Assembly (NCBI GenBank): GCA_030704225.1
Contig: CP131915.1
Span: 868,001 to 932,000, forward strand
Direction of reading: 5' to 3'
DNA length: 64,000 nucleotides
Origin: Kosakonia sp. H02
GTDB taxonomy: Bacteria > Pseudomonadota > Gammaproteobacteria > Enterobacterales > Enterobacteriaceae
In this document: positions 25,093 through 34,527 of the stretch, piece after piece
Position numbering within the stretch: position 1 is the first letter of the stretch
Layout: each line of letters begins with the position of its first letter
The notes under the pieces: generated by a model
Told to the model about the DNA's origin: nothing
The model's input: the letters and a program-made list of their open reading frames with translations, nothing else
The model's database searches: none
Translations under genes and position numbers: made by a program

Positions 25093-25132
25093 TCGGACTA
25101 ACGTTGCCACCGTGTTACTTACTTATGTCTGA

Positions 25133-25837
25133 ATGATGAAAACTCGACTGCCTCTTATTTTGCTGATGAATGCCGCCGGACTGGCGCTCTTTATGTCGTG
25201 GTATCTGCCCGTGAATCACGGTTTCTGGTTCCGGCTGGATTCGGCTATTTTCCACTTTTTCAACCAGGGGCTTGTGGAAAGCCGCGCGTATCTGTGGTTT
25301 GTGGCACTGACCAATAATCGCGCCTTTGATGCCTGTTCACTGCTGGCGATGGGCTGTTTGATGCTCTCTTTCTGGCTACCGGCAGACCAGAACGGCCGCC
25401 GACGCGTGGTAATGATTGGCCTGACTATGCTGCTGCTGGCGCTGGTGCTGAACCAGCTCGGGCAGCATCTCATCCCGGTGAAACGCGCAAGCCCGTCGAT
25501 CTCCTTTCCCGATATCTATCGTGTAAAAGATTTGCTTAATTTCCCGACGAAAGATGCGTCTAAAGATAGTTTCCCGGGGGATCATGGCATGATGTTGCTT
25601 ATTTTCTCCGCCGTGATGCTGCGTTATTTCGGCAAAAAAGCATTTACCATTGCCCTGATAATTTTTGTGGTTTTCGCTTTTCCACGCGTAATGATTGGTG
25701 CGCACTGGTTTACGGATATTGCCGTAGGTTCACTGTCGGTGGTGTTGATTGGCCTGCCCTGGTGCCTGATGACACCTCTGAGCGATAAAATTATTGCATT
25801 GTTCGATCGTTATTTGCCCAACAGAAACAAAATTTAA
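25133..25837 (+). CDS. lpxT: Lipid A 1-diphosphate synthase LpxT
   Basis: Inner-membrane PAP2-family phosphotransferase that moves a phosphate from undecaprenyl diphosphate to lipid A at the 1-position, recycling the carrier lipid. 234 residues with several helices. The three phosphatase-superfamily motifs are visible: KRASPSIS, SFPGDHGMM and RVMIGAHWFTD. Two adjacent ATGs (25133, 25136) make the exact start uncertain. It follows yeiR by 40 bp on the same strand. Confidence 0.95.
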   Translation: MMKTRLPLILLMNAAGLALFMSWYLPVNHGFWFRLDSAIFHFFNQGLVESRAYLWFVALTNNRAFDACSLLAMGCLMLSFWLPADQNGRRRVVMIGLTMLLLALVLNQLGQHLIPVKRASPSISFPDIYRVKDLLNFPTKDASKDSFPGDHGMMLLIFSAVMLRYFGKKAFTIALIIFVVFAFPRVMIGAHWFTDIAVGSLSVVLIGLPWCLMTPLSDKIIALFDRYLPNRNKI

Positions 25838-26260
25838 ACAATTGACAAACATTAATTAACAATATTCATTAGGGATCGTTTTCGATTCCTAATGTAAATT
25901 CCCGGCGTTGGCCTAATTCTGTCACTTCCCCGTGATAGCTATCGCTCAAAAAAAGCCCTGTTTGTGCGGTATTTACCTTAATTTGTCCGTTTTTTGAGCA
26001 AACTCATAATTTCGCTTTCTGTATCACAATTTCTTATAAAAAAGTGATGAAAACCACTCGCCTTGTATTAGATGTTCAGGTAACCTCGGTTCGTCTTGTC
26101 GCAAAGAGTGCTCTTAATACTCGTTGCGCGGTAATTTGTGCGTTCCAGTGCAAATTCAGACCCGACTATTCGTCTTGATGCATACAGATAATTAATCTTG
26201 CTGCGTTGGCATTTTTTATAACGATATTATCGTTAAGGACTTCAAGGGAAAATAAGCAAC
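25838..26260 (+). other. Long non-coding region upstream of mepS
   Basis: 423 bp with no credible open frame. It is AT-rich and holds a 10-bp inverted repeat, GCTCAAAAAA (25944-25953) and TTTTTTGAGC (25990-25999), 36 bp apart, and must contain the mepS promoter. A CAAGGGAAAATAAGCAAC stretch provides the mepS ribosome site. I see no tRNA, no known riboswitch and no clear terminator for lpxT. Confidence 0.5.
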
Positions 26261-26827
26261 ATGGTCAAGTCTCAGCCGATTTTGAGATATATCGTGCGGG
26301 CGATCCCCGCGATTGCAGTAGCGGTTCTGCTTTCAGCTTGTTCAACGAATACCGCAAAGAATAATATGCATCCTGAGACGCTTGATGTGGGTGAAAATAG
26401 TTCTTCACTGCAAGCTTCTCAGGATGAATTTGAAAACCTGGTACGTAATCTGGATGTAAAAAACCGCATTATGGATCAGTACGCAAGCTGGAAAGGCGTA
26501 CGCTACCGTCTCGGTGGCGACACCAAAAAAGGCATTGATTGTTCCGGCTTTGTGCAGCGCACGTTCCGTGAACAGTTTGGTTTAGAACTGCCGCGTTCCA
26601 CATGGGAACAGCAAGAAACCGGCAAGTCCATTTCGCGCACCAGTTTGCGCACGGGCGATCTGGTGTTGTTCCGGGCGGGTTCTACTGGTCGACACGTCGG
26701 CATTTATATTGGTAATAACCAGTTCGTTCATGCCTCCACCAGCAGTGGTGTGATGATTTCCAACCTGGACGAGCCGTACTGGAAGAAGCGCTACAATGAA
26801 GCGCGACGCATTTTGACGCGTAGTTAA
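26261..26827 (+). CDS. mepS: Murein DD-endopeptidase / LD-carboxypeptidase MepS (Spr)
   Basis: Outer-membrane lipoprotein of the NlpC/P60 family that cuts mDAP-D-Ala crosslinks so peptidoglycan can expand. Lipobox LLSAC near residue 27. Catalytic triad segments: DCSGFVQRTF (Cys), GRHVGIYIG (His) and NNQFVHAS (His). 188 residues, as in E. coli. In E. coli its level is set by NlpI-Prc proteolysis. It has a long upstream region and its own terminator. Confidence 0.97.
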   Translation: MVKSQPILRYIVRAIPAIAVAVLLSACSTNTAKNNMHPETLDVGENSSSLQASQDEFENLVRNLDVKNRIMDQYASWKGVRYRLGGDTKKGIDCSGFVQRTFREQFGLELPRSTWEQQETGKSISRTSLRTGDLVLFRAGSTGRHVGIYIGNNQFVHASTSSGVMISNLDEPYWKKRYNEARRILTRS

Positions 26828-26865
26828 TCACTTTTTGCCGGTTACCCTTGGCCGTCATTAAGTTT

Positions 26866-26893
26866 AAAAACACTGCTCCGGCAGTGTTTTTTT
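26866..26893 (+). terminator. Rho-independent terminator after mepS
   Basis: AAAAACACTGC/GCAGTGTTTTT perfect stem with TCCG loop and a T-run extending past it, 38 bp after the mepS stop. Confidence 0.85.
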
Positions 26894-26994
26894 ATGCCTT
26901 CAATATGCTATACGACACTTTCCGGGTTATAGTCCCCAAACCCTGGCCGCTTCCCATGCGCGCCTCCATGAATATCTGAAATGGGTCCAGCAAC

Positions 26995-28551
26995 ATGTTC
27001 ACCCGCAACGTTTCCTTTCGCCGAAAAGTTTTGCTGATAAGCCTTATTGCGGGTTTGCTTTCAGCACTGTTAGTAGGTGGGATCCAGTTCAGGCTTGAGC
27101 AAAAAAATCGTGAAGCCAAATACGATGCGCTACTCACTAGCATCCAGGCATCATTTTCCCGTTATTTTAATGACGTTCGCGCTACGGCCGAATCCTTACA
27201 GCCGCTCACGTTAAACCCCTGTCACGATGTCGCCAGCGAACTGACGGCAAAAGCCGCGTTCAGCGCCAATATTCGTGCCTTTCTGCTGGTGAAAGATGAG
27301 AAAGCCTATTGCTCTTCGGCGACCGGTGAAATGGATGAATCCATGAAGGCGCTGGTGCCGGATATTGATTTAAATAAATCGACCGACATGGTGATTTTAT
27401 CTGGTACGCCGATGCAGCCCGACAGCCCCGCTATCGCGCTGTGGTTTCGCAGCCCGCTGCTGGATAACCGGGGCGTTTTTGCTTCGCTGAACATCACTCT
27501 CGCGCCTTACATGCTCTCCTCTTCACAACTTCCTGACCTGACAGGAATTGCACTGGGGATTGGCGACCGCGCACTCACCACCTTCGCCACCGGCACCGTT
27601 ATTCTGAGCAACCTTGAGCAAACACCTTACCTGACACAGAAGGTTGAAGGTTCGCCCGTTACCCTTTACCTCTACGCGCAAAAATGGCGACCGCAAGATG
27701 TGCAATTTGCCGTGCTGCTGGGCGCAACTGTTGGCATGCTGGCGGGCTTGCTGAGTGCCTGGATTTTTTCTACCCACCTGCGCCCCGGCAAAGCGATTCT
27801 GACCGGCATAAAGCGCGACCAATTTTACGTCGTCTATCAGCCGGTCGTGAGTGCAGCAGAGTTGAAAGTCACGGGCCTCGAAGTCCTGATGCGCTGGAAA
27901 CACCCGACCGCCGGCGAAATCCCGCCCGATGCCTTTATTCATTTTGCCGAAGCACAGCAACTGATCGTGCCGTTGACGCTGCATCTGTTTAAATTGATTG
28001 CCCGCGACGCGCCGGTGTTACAAACCCTGTTACCGGCAGGATCGAAGATGGGCGTGAATATCGCACCGGGTCATCTGCATGCCGCGAGTTTCAAAGAGGA
28101 TATTCGCCAGTTCGCCCACGCACTGCCGCCGCACCATTTCAGCCTTGTGCTGGAGATAACCGAGCGGGATATGTTGCGTCACAACGAAGTTTCAGCGGTG
28201 TTTCAGTGGCTGCATGACGAAGGGTTTGAAATAGCCATTGACGATTTTGGTACAGGCCACAGCGCACTGATTTACCTGGAACGCTTTACCCTCGACTTTT
28301 TAAAAATCGATCGCGGTTTTGTAAATGCCATCGGCACCGAAACCGTCACCTCGCCAGTGCTTGATGCGGTGCTGACGCTGGCAAAACGTCTCAATATGCT
28401 TACGGTGGCGGAAGGGGTTGAAACGCCGGAACAGGCCAGATGGCTGCGCGAGCATGGCGTGCACTATTTGCAGGGCTATTATTTCAGCCGCCCAATGACG
28501 CTTGCGCAGTTTGTCGACTGGCAGCCGCCATCGTTTGCTGCAAAGCTTTAG
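26995..28551 (+). CDS. pdeN: Cyclic-di-GMP phosphodiesterase PdeN (Rtn)
   Basis: Inner-membrane c-di-GMP-degrading enzyme. Order: N-terminal helix (VLLISLIAGLLSALLVGGI), a periplasmic CSS-motif sensor region (residues about 45-235, with PCHDV and YCSSAT), a second helix (FAVLLGATVGMLAGLLSAWIF), then an EAL domain. Catalytic signatures are intact: EVLMRWKHP (the EAL motif reads EVL), MGVNIAPGHL, LEITERDM, IDDFGTGHS, FLKIDRGFV and VAEGVETPEQ. 518 residues, like E. coli Rtn. In CSS-type EAL proteins the periplasmic cysteines respond to DsbA/DsbB redox state. Confidence 0.95.
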   Translation: MFTRNVSFRRKVLLISLIAGLLSALLVGGIQFRLEQKNREAKYDALLTSIQASFSRYFNDVRATAESLQPLTLNPCHDVASELTAKAAFSANIRAFLLVKDEKAYCSSATGEMDESMKALVPDIDLNKSTDMVILSGTPMQPDSPAIALWFRSPLLDNRGVFASLNITLAPYMLSSSQLPDLTGIALGIGDRALTTFATGTVILSNLEQTPYLTQKVEGSPVTLYLYAQKWRPQDVQFAVLLGATVGMLAGLLSAWIFSTHLRPGKAILTGIKRDQFYVVYQPVVSAAELKVTGLEVLMRWKHPTAGEIPPDAFIHFAEAQQLIVPLTLHLFKLIARDAPVLQTLLPAGSKMGVNIAPGHLHAASFKEDIRQFAHALPPHHFSLVLEITERDMLRHNEVSAVFQWLHDEGFEIAIDDFGTGHSALIYLERFTLDFLKIDRGFVNAIGTETVTSPVLDAVLTLAKRLNMLTVAEGVETPEQARWLREHGVHYLQGYYFSRPMTLAQFVDWQPPSFAAKL

Positions 28552-28644
28552 GCTGAAAAATTTCACAACCGGCCGGGGCTCCCTTATTATTCAACGATAA
28601 ATGTTAACGCGCCTGTCGCGTTGCGGGTCAAAGGGACACAGCGA

Positions 28645-30453
28645 ATGAAGTTTGCGCGCATTTCGGCTCTATTATTGGCGTTTATCGGCCTGGCTTGTCA
28701 GGCTCAGACCATCAAAGAAAGTGGCTCATTTGCCGTTATTGGCGAACCTAAATATGCCGTCAACTTTTCCCATTTCGATTATGTAAACCCCGCCGCGCCA
28801 AAAGGCGGCAATGTCACGCTGTCGGTGATTGGCACATTTGATAACTTCAACCGCTTTGCCCTGCGCGGTAATGCGGCGGTACGCACTGAATCCCTTTACG
28901 ACGCGCTGTTTACCACCTCCGACGATGAACCCGGCAGTTATTACCCGCTGATCGCCGAAATGGCGCGCTACGCTGATGATTATTCATGGATGGAGATAAC
29001 CCTCAATCCCCGCGCGACGTTTCACGATGGTTCGCCGATTCGCGCCAGTGACGTCGCCTTCACCTTTGGCAAATTTATGACCGAAGGCGTGCCGCAATTT
29101 CGCCTGGTCTATAAAGGCACCACGGTAAAAGCCATTTCCCCGCTCACCGTGCGTATCGAACTGGCGAAGCCGGGCAAAGAGGATATGCTCAGCCTGCTGA
29201 CGCTGCCGGTGATGCCGCAGAAGTTCTGGAAAGATCATAAACTCAGCGATCCGCTTGGTCGCCCGCCGCTCGGCAGCGGGCCTTATCGCATCAGCACCTG
29301 GCGGATGGGGCAATATATTGCCTATACCCGCGTGCGGGATTACTGGGCCGCTAACCTGCCGGTAAACCGGGGTCGCTGGAATTTCGACAACATTCGCTAT
29401 GACTACTATCTCGACGACAATGTCGCTTTCGAAGCCTTTAAAGCCGGCGCTTACGATCTGCGTAGCGAAGCAGACGCCAAAAACTGGGCCACGCGCTATA
29501 TCGGGAGCAACTTCAAACAGGGTTATATCGTCAAAGATGAACAGCCCAACACCTCGGCGCAGGACACGCGCTGGCTGGCGTTCAATACTCAGCGCCCGGT
29601 GTTCAGCGATCGGCGGGTGCGTGAAGCCGTCTCGCGGGTGTTTGATTTTGAATGGATGAATAAAGCCCTGTTTTACGGCGCGTACAGCCGGGCCAATAGC
29701 TATTTCCAGAATACTGAATACGCCGCGCGTAACTATCCCGATGCGGATGAGTTAACGCTGCTGGCCCCGCTGAAAGCGCAACTGCCGCCGGAAGTGTTCA
29801 CGTCCATTTACTCCCCTGCCGTCTCGAAAGGCGATGGTTACGATCGGGAAAACCTGTTGAAGGCGGATAAACTGCTGGTCGACGCGGGCTGGGTGCTGAA
29901 AAACCAGCAGCGCGTGAATGCCAAAACCGGGAAACCTTTTGTCTTTGAACTGCTGTTGCCTTCCGGTGGTAATACCCAGTGGGTGCTGCCGTTTCAGCAT
30001 AATCTTGCCCGCCTTGGCATCACCATGGAGATCCGCCAGGTGGATAACTCGCAGGCCACCAACCGGATGCGCAGCCGCGACTACGATATGATGCCGCGCC
30101 TGTGGCGGGCGCAGCCGTGGCCGAGCGGCGATCTGCAAATCGCCTGGAGTTCTGAATATATCGACTCCTCCTATAACGCGCCGGGAGTCAAAAACCCCGC
30201 CGTGGATAATCTCATCGCGCAGATTAACCGCTGGCAGGGAAATAAAGAGAAACTGTTGCCGCTTGGGCGCGCGCTGGATCGCGTGCTGACGTGGAACTAT
30301 TACATGCTGCCAATGTGGTATATGGCGGCCGATCGCCTCGCATACTGGGACAAGTTCTCCATGCCCGGCATTCGCCCCGTCTACTCGCTTGGGTTTGATA
30401 CCTGGTGGTATGACGTAAACAAGGCGGCAAAATTGCCCGCCGCCAGACGTTAA
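28645..30453 (+). CDS. yejA: Periplasmic peptide/microcin C ABC transporter substrate-binding protein
   Basis: Solute-binding protein of the YejABEF importer, which takes up oligopeptides and in E. coli admits microcin C. The 602-residue product begins with a signal peptide (MKFARISALLLAFIGLACQAQ). Family SBP_bac_5 features include FDNFNRFALRG, SYYPLIAEMARYADD and FHDGSPIRASDVAFTF. I start at ATG 28645, with AAGGGA upstream, rather than at 28621. It leads the yejABEF operon; yejB follows 9 bp after the stop. Confidence 0.95.
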   Translation: MKFARISALLLAFIGLACQAQTIKESGSFAVIGEPKYAVNFSHFDYVNPAAPKGGNVTLSVIGTFDNFNRFALRGNAAVRTESLYDALFTTSDDEPGSYYPLIAEMARYADDYSWMEITLNPRATFHDGSPIRASDVAFTFGKFMTEGVPQFRLVYKGTTVKAISPLTVRIELAKPGKEDMLSLLTLPVMPQKFWKDHKLSDPLGRPPLGSGPYRISTWRMGQYIAYTRVRDYWAANLPVNRGRWNFDNIRYDYYLDDNVAFEAFKAGAYDLRSEADAKNWATRYIGSNFKQGYIVKDEQPNTSAQDTRWLAFNTQRPVFSDRRVREAVSRVFDFEWMNKALFYGAYSRANSYFQNTEYAARNYPDADELTLLAPLKAQLPPEVFTSIYSPAVSKGDGYDRENLLKADKLLVDAGWVLKNQQRVNAKTGKPFVFELLLPSGGNTQWVLPFQHNLARLGITMEIRQVDNSQATNRMRSRDYDMMPRLWRAQPWPSGDLQIAWSSEYIDSSYNAPGVKNPAVDNLIAQINRWQGNKEKLLPLGRALDRVLTWNYYMLPMWYMAADRLAYWDKFSMPGIRPVYSLGFDTWWYDVNKAAKLPAARR

Positions 30454-30462
30454 GGAGACGGG

Positions 30463-31563
30463 ATGGGCGCGTATCTTATTCGCCGCTTATTGCTGATAAT
30501 CCCCACCATTTGGGCCATTATCACCATCAACTTTTTTATTGTGCAAATCGCGCCTGGCGGGCCGGTCGATCAGGCCATCGCCGCGATTGAGTTTGGCGAT
30601 CAGGGGAATCTGCCCGGTAGCGGCGGTGGCGACATGGGCGCAACGCATGCCCGCACTGGCGTGGGCGATGTGCTGAGTAACCAAAGCCATTATCGCGGTG
30701 GGCGCGGTCTGGATCCGCAAGTCATTGAAGAGATTAAACAGCGCTACGGTTTTGATAAGCCGATGTATCAGCGCTATTTCACCATGCTGTGGGACTATGT
30801 ACGCTTCGATTTTGGCGACAGCCTGTTTCGCAGCGCGTCGGTATTGCAACTGATTAAAGACAGCCTGCCGGTGTCGATAACCATTGGGCTGTGGGGCACG
30901 CTGATTACCTATCTGGTGTCGATCCCGCTCGGTATACGCAAAGCAGTGTATAACGGCAGCCGCTTTGATATCTGGAGCAGCGCGCTGATCATTATCGGCT
31001 ACGCCATTCCCCCGTTCTTATTCGCCATTTTGCTGATTATCTTTTTCGCCGGGGGCAGTTATTACGACTTCTTCCCGTTACGCGGGCTGGTTTCGACCCA
31101 TTTCGATACCCTGCCGTGGTACAAGCAGGTAACTGATTATTTGTGGCATATCACCCTGCCGGTGCTGGCGACGGTGATTGGCGGTTTTGCCGCGCTGACT
31201 ATGCTGACCAAGAACTCGTTTCTTGATGAGATCCGCAAACAATACGTGGTCACCGCGCGCGCCAAAGGGGTGAGCGAGCGCAACATTATGCGCAAGCATG
31301 TGTTTCGTAATGCGATGCTGCTGGTGATTGCCGGTTTTCCGGCCACCTTTATCAGCATGTTTTTTACCGGCTCGCTGATGATTGAAGTGATTTTTTCCCT
31401 CAACGGCCTTGGCCTGTTGGGCTACGAAGCGACCGTCTCGCGGGATTACCCGGTGATGTTTGGCACGCTCTATATTTTCTCTCTGATCGGCCTGCTGCTG
31501 AATATCCTCAGCGATATCAGCTATACGCTGGTGGATCCGCGTATCGATTTCGAGGGGCGCTGA
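30463..31563 (+). CDS. yejB: Peptide/microcin C ABC transporter permease
   Basis: First permease of YejABEF, 366 residues with six main helices. The OppB-type N-terminal helix reads MGAYLIRRLLLIIPTIWAIITINFFIV. The EAA-loop motif (RAKGVSERNIMRKHVFRNAML), which contacts the ATPase, is near residue 265. Between the first helix and the permease core there is a glycine-rich extension (about residues 45-80) that is characteristic of YejB. It overlaps yejE by one base pair (TGATG). Confidence 0.96.
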   Translation: MGAYLIRRLLLIIPTIWAIITINFFIVQIAPGGPVDQAIAAIEFGDQGNLPGSGGGDMGATHARTGVGDVLSNQSHYRGGRGLDPQVIEEIKQRYGFDKPMYQRYFTMLWDYVRFDFGDSLFRSASVLQLIKDSLPVSITIGLWGTLITYLVSIPLGIRKAVYNGSRFDIWSSALIIIGYAIPPFLFAILLIIFFAGGSYYDFFPLRGLVSTHFDTLPWYKQVTDYLWHITLPVLATVIGGFAALTMLTKNSFLDEIRKQYVVTARAKGVSERNIMRKHVFRNAMLLVIAGFPATFISMFFTGSLMIEVIFSLNGLGLLGYEATVSRDYPVMFGTLYIFSLIGLLLNILSDISYTLVDPRIDFEGR

Positions 31564-32588
31564 TGTTTCAACTTAGCTACGTTAACCAGGCGCGCTGGGC
31601 GCGGTTTCGCCACAACCGCCGTGGATACTGGTCGTTGTGGATTTTCCTGCTGATTTTTGTGCTTAGCCTGTGTGCCGAACTGGTGGCGAACGACAAACCG
31701 TTGCTGGTGCGCTATCAGGATCGGTGGTTCGCGCCGGTAGTGAAAAATTACAGCGAGAGCGATTTCGGCGGCCCGCTTGGCACCCCTGCCGATTACCAGG
31801 ATCCGTGGCTGCAACAGCAGCTAAAAGAGCATGGCTGGGTGCTATGGGCGCCGGTACGTTTCGGCGCGCGCAGCATTAATTACGCCACCACGGAGCCGTT
31901 CCCTTCCCCGCCGTCGGCGCAAAACTGGCTTGGCACCGATGCCAACGGCGGCGATGTGCTGGCGCGTATTCTGTACGGCACGCGGATTTCGTTGTTGTTC
32001 GGCCTGATGCTCACCCTGTTATCCAGCGTGATTGGTATTCTGGCCGGTGCGGTGCAGGGTTATTACGGCGGTAAAATCGACCTGTTGGGGCAGCGCTTTA
32101 TTGAGGTGTGGTCCGGCTTACCGACGCTGTTTTTGATTATTCTGCTGTCCAGCGTGATCCAGCCCGATTTCTGGTGGCTGCTCGGCATTACCGTGCTGTT
32201 CGGCTGGATGACACTGGTCAGCGTGGTGCGCGCCGAATTTCTGCGCACGCGCAATTTCGACTACATTCGCGCCGCCCAGGCGATGGGCGTCGGCGATCGC
32301 GGCATTATGCTGCGTCATATGTTGCCGAACGCAATGGTGGCGACGCTGACATTTCTGCCGTTTATCCTTAGCGGCTCGGTGAGCACCCTGACTTCGCTCG
32401 ATTTTCTCGGTTTCGGCTTGCCGCTCGGCTCTCCTTCTCTTGGCGAGCTGCTGTTACAGGGGAAAAATAATTTGCAGGCGCCGTGGTTAGGGATCGCCGC
32501 GTTTGTCTCCACCGCCCTGCTGCTCTCGTTATTGATATTTATCGGCGAAGCTGTGCGCGACGCGTTTGATCCGAATAAGGCGGTATAA
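31563..32588 (+). CDS. yejE: Peptide/microcin C ABC transporter permease
   Basis: Second permease, 341 residues. The OppC-type N-terminal helix (YWSLWIFLLIFVLSLCAELVAND), a periplasmic segment, and the LGTDANGGDVLARILYGTRISLLFGL motif are followed by the EAA loop (RAAQAMGVGDRGIMLRHMLPNAM). Its start overlaps the yejB stop and its stop lies 1 bp before the yejF start, so the three are translationally coupled. Confidence 0.96.
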   Translation: MFQLSYVNQARWARFRHNRRGYWSLWIFLLIFVLSLCAELVANDKPLLVRYQDRWFAPVVKNYSESDFGGPLGTPADYQDPWLQQQLKEHGWVLWAPVRFGARSINYATTEPFPSPPSAQNWLGTDANGGDVLARILYGTRISLLFGLMLTLLSSVIGILAGAVQGYYGGKIDLLGQRFIEVWSGLPTLFLIILLSSVIQPDFWWLLGITVLFGWMTLVSVVRAEFLRTRNFDYIRAAQAMGVGDRGIMLRHMLPNAMVATLTFLPFILSGSVSTLTSLDFLGFGLPLGSPSLGELLLQGKNNLQAPWLGIAAFVSTALLLSLLIFIGEAVRDAFDPNKAV

Positions 32589-32589
32589 G

Positions 32590-34179
32590 ATGAGCGCTCC
32601 TCTGTTAACAGTTGATTCATTAACCATCGCTTTTCGCCAGCAAGGTGCGTTACGCACCGTGGTGCAGGATTTATCGCTGCGCGTAGAGGCCGGTGAAACC
32701 CTGGCGCTGGTCGGCGAATCCGGTTCCGGCAAAAGCGTCAGCGCGTTATCTATTCTGCGTTTACTCCCCTCGCCGCCGGTGGTGTATCCGTCCGGCGATA
32801 TTCGCTTTCACGGCGAATCCCTGCTCCATGCCAGTGAACGCACCCTGCGCGGCGTGCGCGGCAATAAAATTGCCATGATTTTCCAGGAGCCGATGGTTTC
32901 CCTAAACCCGCTGCATACGCTGGAAAAGCAACTTTATGAAGTGCTCTCCCTGCACCGGGGAATGCGCCGGGAAGCCGCGCGGGCCGAGATGCTCGATTGC
33001 CTGGATCGCGTCGGCATCCGTAATGCCCGCAACCGGTTGAGCGATTTCCCGCACCAGCTTTCCGGCGGCGAGCGCCAGCGCGTGATGATTGCGATGGCGT
33101 TGCTGACCCGCCCGGAGCTGCTGATTGCAGACGAACCCACCACCGCGCTGGATGTGTCGGTGCAGGCGCAGATCCTCACCCTGCTGCGTGAATTACGCGA
33201 TGAGCTGAATATGGGTTTGCTGTTTATCACCCATGATTTAAGCATTGTGCGCAAGCTGGCAGATAACGTGGCGGTAATGCAAAACGGCCAGTGCGTGGAG
33301 CAAAACCGTGCCCCGGCGCTGTTCAGCGCCCCGGCGCATCCTTACACGAAAAAGCTGATTAACAGCGAACCCCACGGCGACCCCGTTACGCTGTCGCCCG
33401 CCAGCCAGCCGCTGTTGCAGGTGGAAAACCTCGGCGTCAGCTTCCCGGTACGCAAAGGGGTGTTTAAGCGCGTGGTTGACCACAATCAGGTCGTGAAAAA
33501 TATCAATTTCACCCTGCATCCGGGGGAAACGCTCGGGCTGGTGGGCGAGTCCGGTTCCGGCAAAAGCACCACCGGCCTGGCCCTGCTGCGCCTGATACGC
33601 TCGCAGGGCACCATTTTGTTCGACGGGAAACCGCTGCATCTGTGGAACCGCAAGCAGATGCTGCCGGTGCGCCATCGCATTCAGGTGGTGTTTCAGGATC
33701 CGAACTCGGCGCTGAACCCGCGGCTGAACGTGCAACAAATTATCGAAGAGGGTTTGCGGGTGCATCATCCCGAACTTTCGCGCGAGGCTCGCGAGCAGCG
33801 CGTTATCGAAGTCATGCAGGAAGTAGGTCTGGATGCACAGACGCGGCGGCGCTATCCCGGCGAGTTTTCCGGTGGCCAGCGTCAGCGTATTGCCATTGCG
33901 CGGGCGCTGATCCTCAAACCGGAGCTGATTATTCTGGATGAACCGACCTCATCTTTAGACAGGACAGTGCAGGCGCAAATCCTCGCCTTGCTGAAGTCAC
34001 TCCAGCAGACGTACCGGCTGGCCTATATTTTTATCAGCCATGATTTGCACGTGGTGCGCACCTTGTGCCATCAGGTAATTGTGCTGAAAGAGGGCGAAGT
34101 GGTGGAACAGGGAGAGTGTCGGCGTGTCTTTGACGAACCTCAGCAGGCGTATACACGCCAGCTTCTGGCGCTGAGCTGA
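32590..34179 (+). CDS. yejF: Peptide/microcin C ABC transporter ATP-binding protein
   Basis: Fused double ATPase (529 residues) driving YejABE, equal to OppD and OppF joined. First domain: GESGSGKSVS, LSGGERQRVMIA, LLIADEPTTALD. Second domain: GESGSGKSTTG, FSGGQRQRIAIA, LIILDEPTSSLD. The OppD/F C-terminal PYTKKLINSEP motif ends the first half. Start ATG 32590 (MSAPLLTVDSL) matches E. coli in length; the frame upstream to 32566 lies inside yejE. It converges on yejG with a 3-bp gap. Confidence 0.97.
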   Translation: MSAPLLTVDSLTIAFRQQGALRTVVQDLSLRVEAGETLALVGESGSGKSVSALSILRLLPSPPVVYPSGDIRFHGESLLHASERTLRGVRGNKIAMIFQEPMVSLNPLHTLEKQLYEVLSLHRGMRREAARAEMLDCLDRVGIRNARNRLSDFPHQLSGGERQRVMIAMALLTRPELLIADEPTTALDVSVQAQILTLLRELRDELNMGLLFITHDLSIVRKLADNVAVMQNGQCVEQNRAPALFSAPAHPYTKKLINSEPHGDPVTLSPASQPLLQVENLGVSFPVRKGVFKRVVDHNQVVKNINFTLHPGETLGLVGESGSGKSTTGLALLRLIRSQGTILFDGKPLHLWNRKQMLPVRHRIQVVFQDPNSALNPRLNVQQIIEEGLRVHHPELSREAREQRVIEVMQEVGLDAQTRRRYPGEFSGGQRQRIAIARALILKPELIILDEPTSSLDRTVQAQILALLKSLQQTYRLAYIFISHDLHVVRTLCHQVIVLKEGEVVEQGECRRVFDEPQQAYTRQLLALS

Positions 34180-34182
34180 GGT

Positions 34183-34527
34183 TCAGAAAGGGTTGTAGTT
34201 CGAAAAGGGCTCTGCGATAGCAACGCCAAAGTTTTTCAGGCGGCAGGTGGCGGCGAACTCATCCTGGCGGTTAACGAACAGGCACGGTTCCCCTTCGCAC
34301 TCCACAACGGAACAATCCACTTCGATATCGCTAAGCGCCTGGCTAAGTGTATGCATCACCGGCCAGGCTTTTTCGCCGTCCGGGCTTAACAGTTTCAACG
34401 CCACCAGCGCATCTTCCGCAGATTGACCATTTTGCGGAATCGGTTCAACTTTCGCGCCTGCAAAACCATCGAGCCAGCGATAGCACTGGGGCAAACGATG
34501 GATGATTGAGAGCTGTAATGTATTCAC
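34183..34527 (-). CDS. yejG: Conserved protein YejG
   Basis: Small soluble protein of 114 residues, close to E. coli YejG, whose structure is known but whose biological role is unsettled. It starts MNTLQLSIIHRLPQCYRWLDGF and has no signal peptide or membrane segment. Its 3' end is 3 bp from the convergent yejF stop, with no room for a terminator between them. Confidence 0.92.
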   Translation of the reverse strand: MNTLQLSIIHRLPQCYRWLDGFAGAKVEPIPQNGQSAEDALVALKLLSPDGEKAWPVMHTLSQALSDIEVDCSVVECEGEPCLFVNRQDEFAATCRLKNFGVAIAEPFSNYNPF

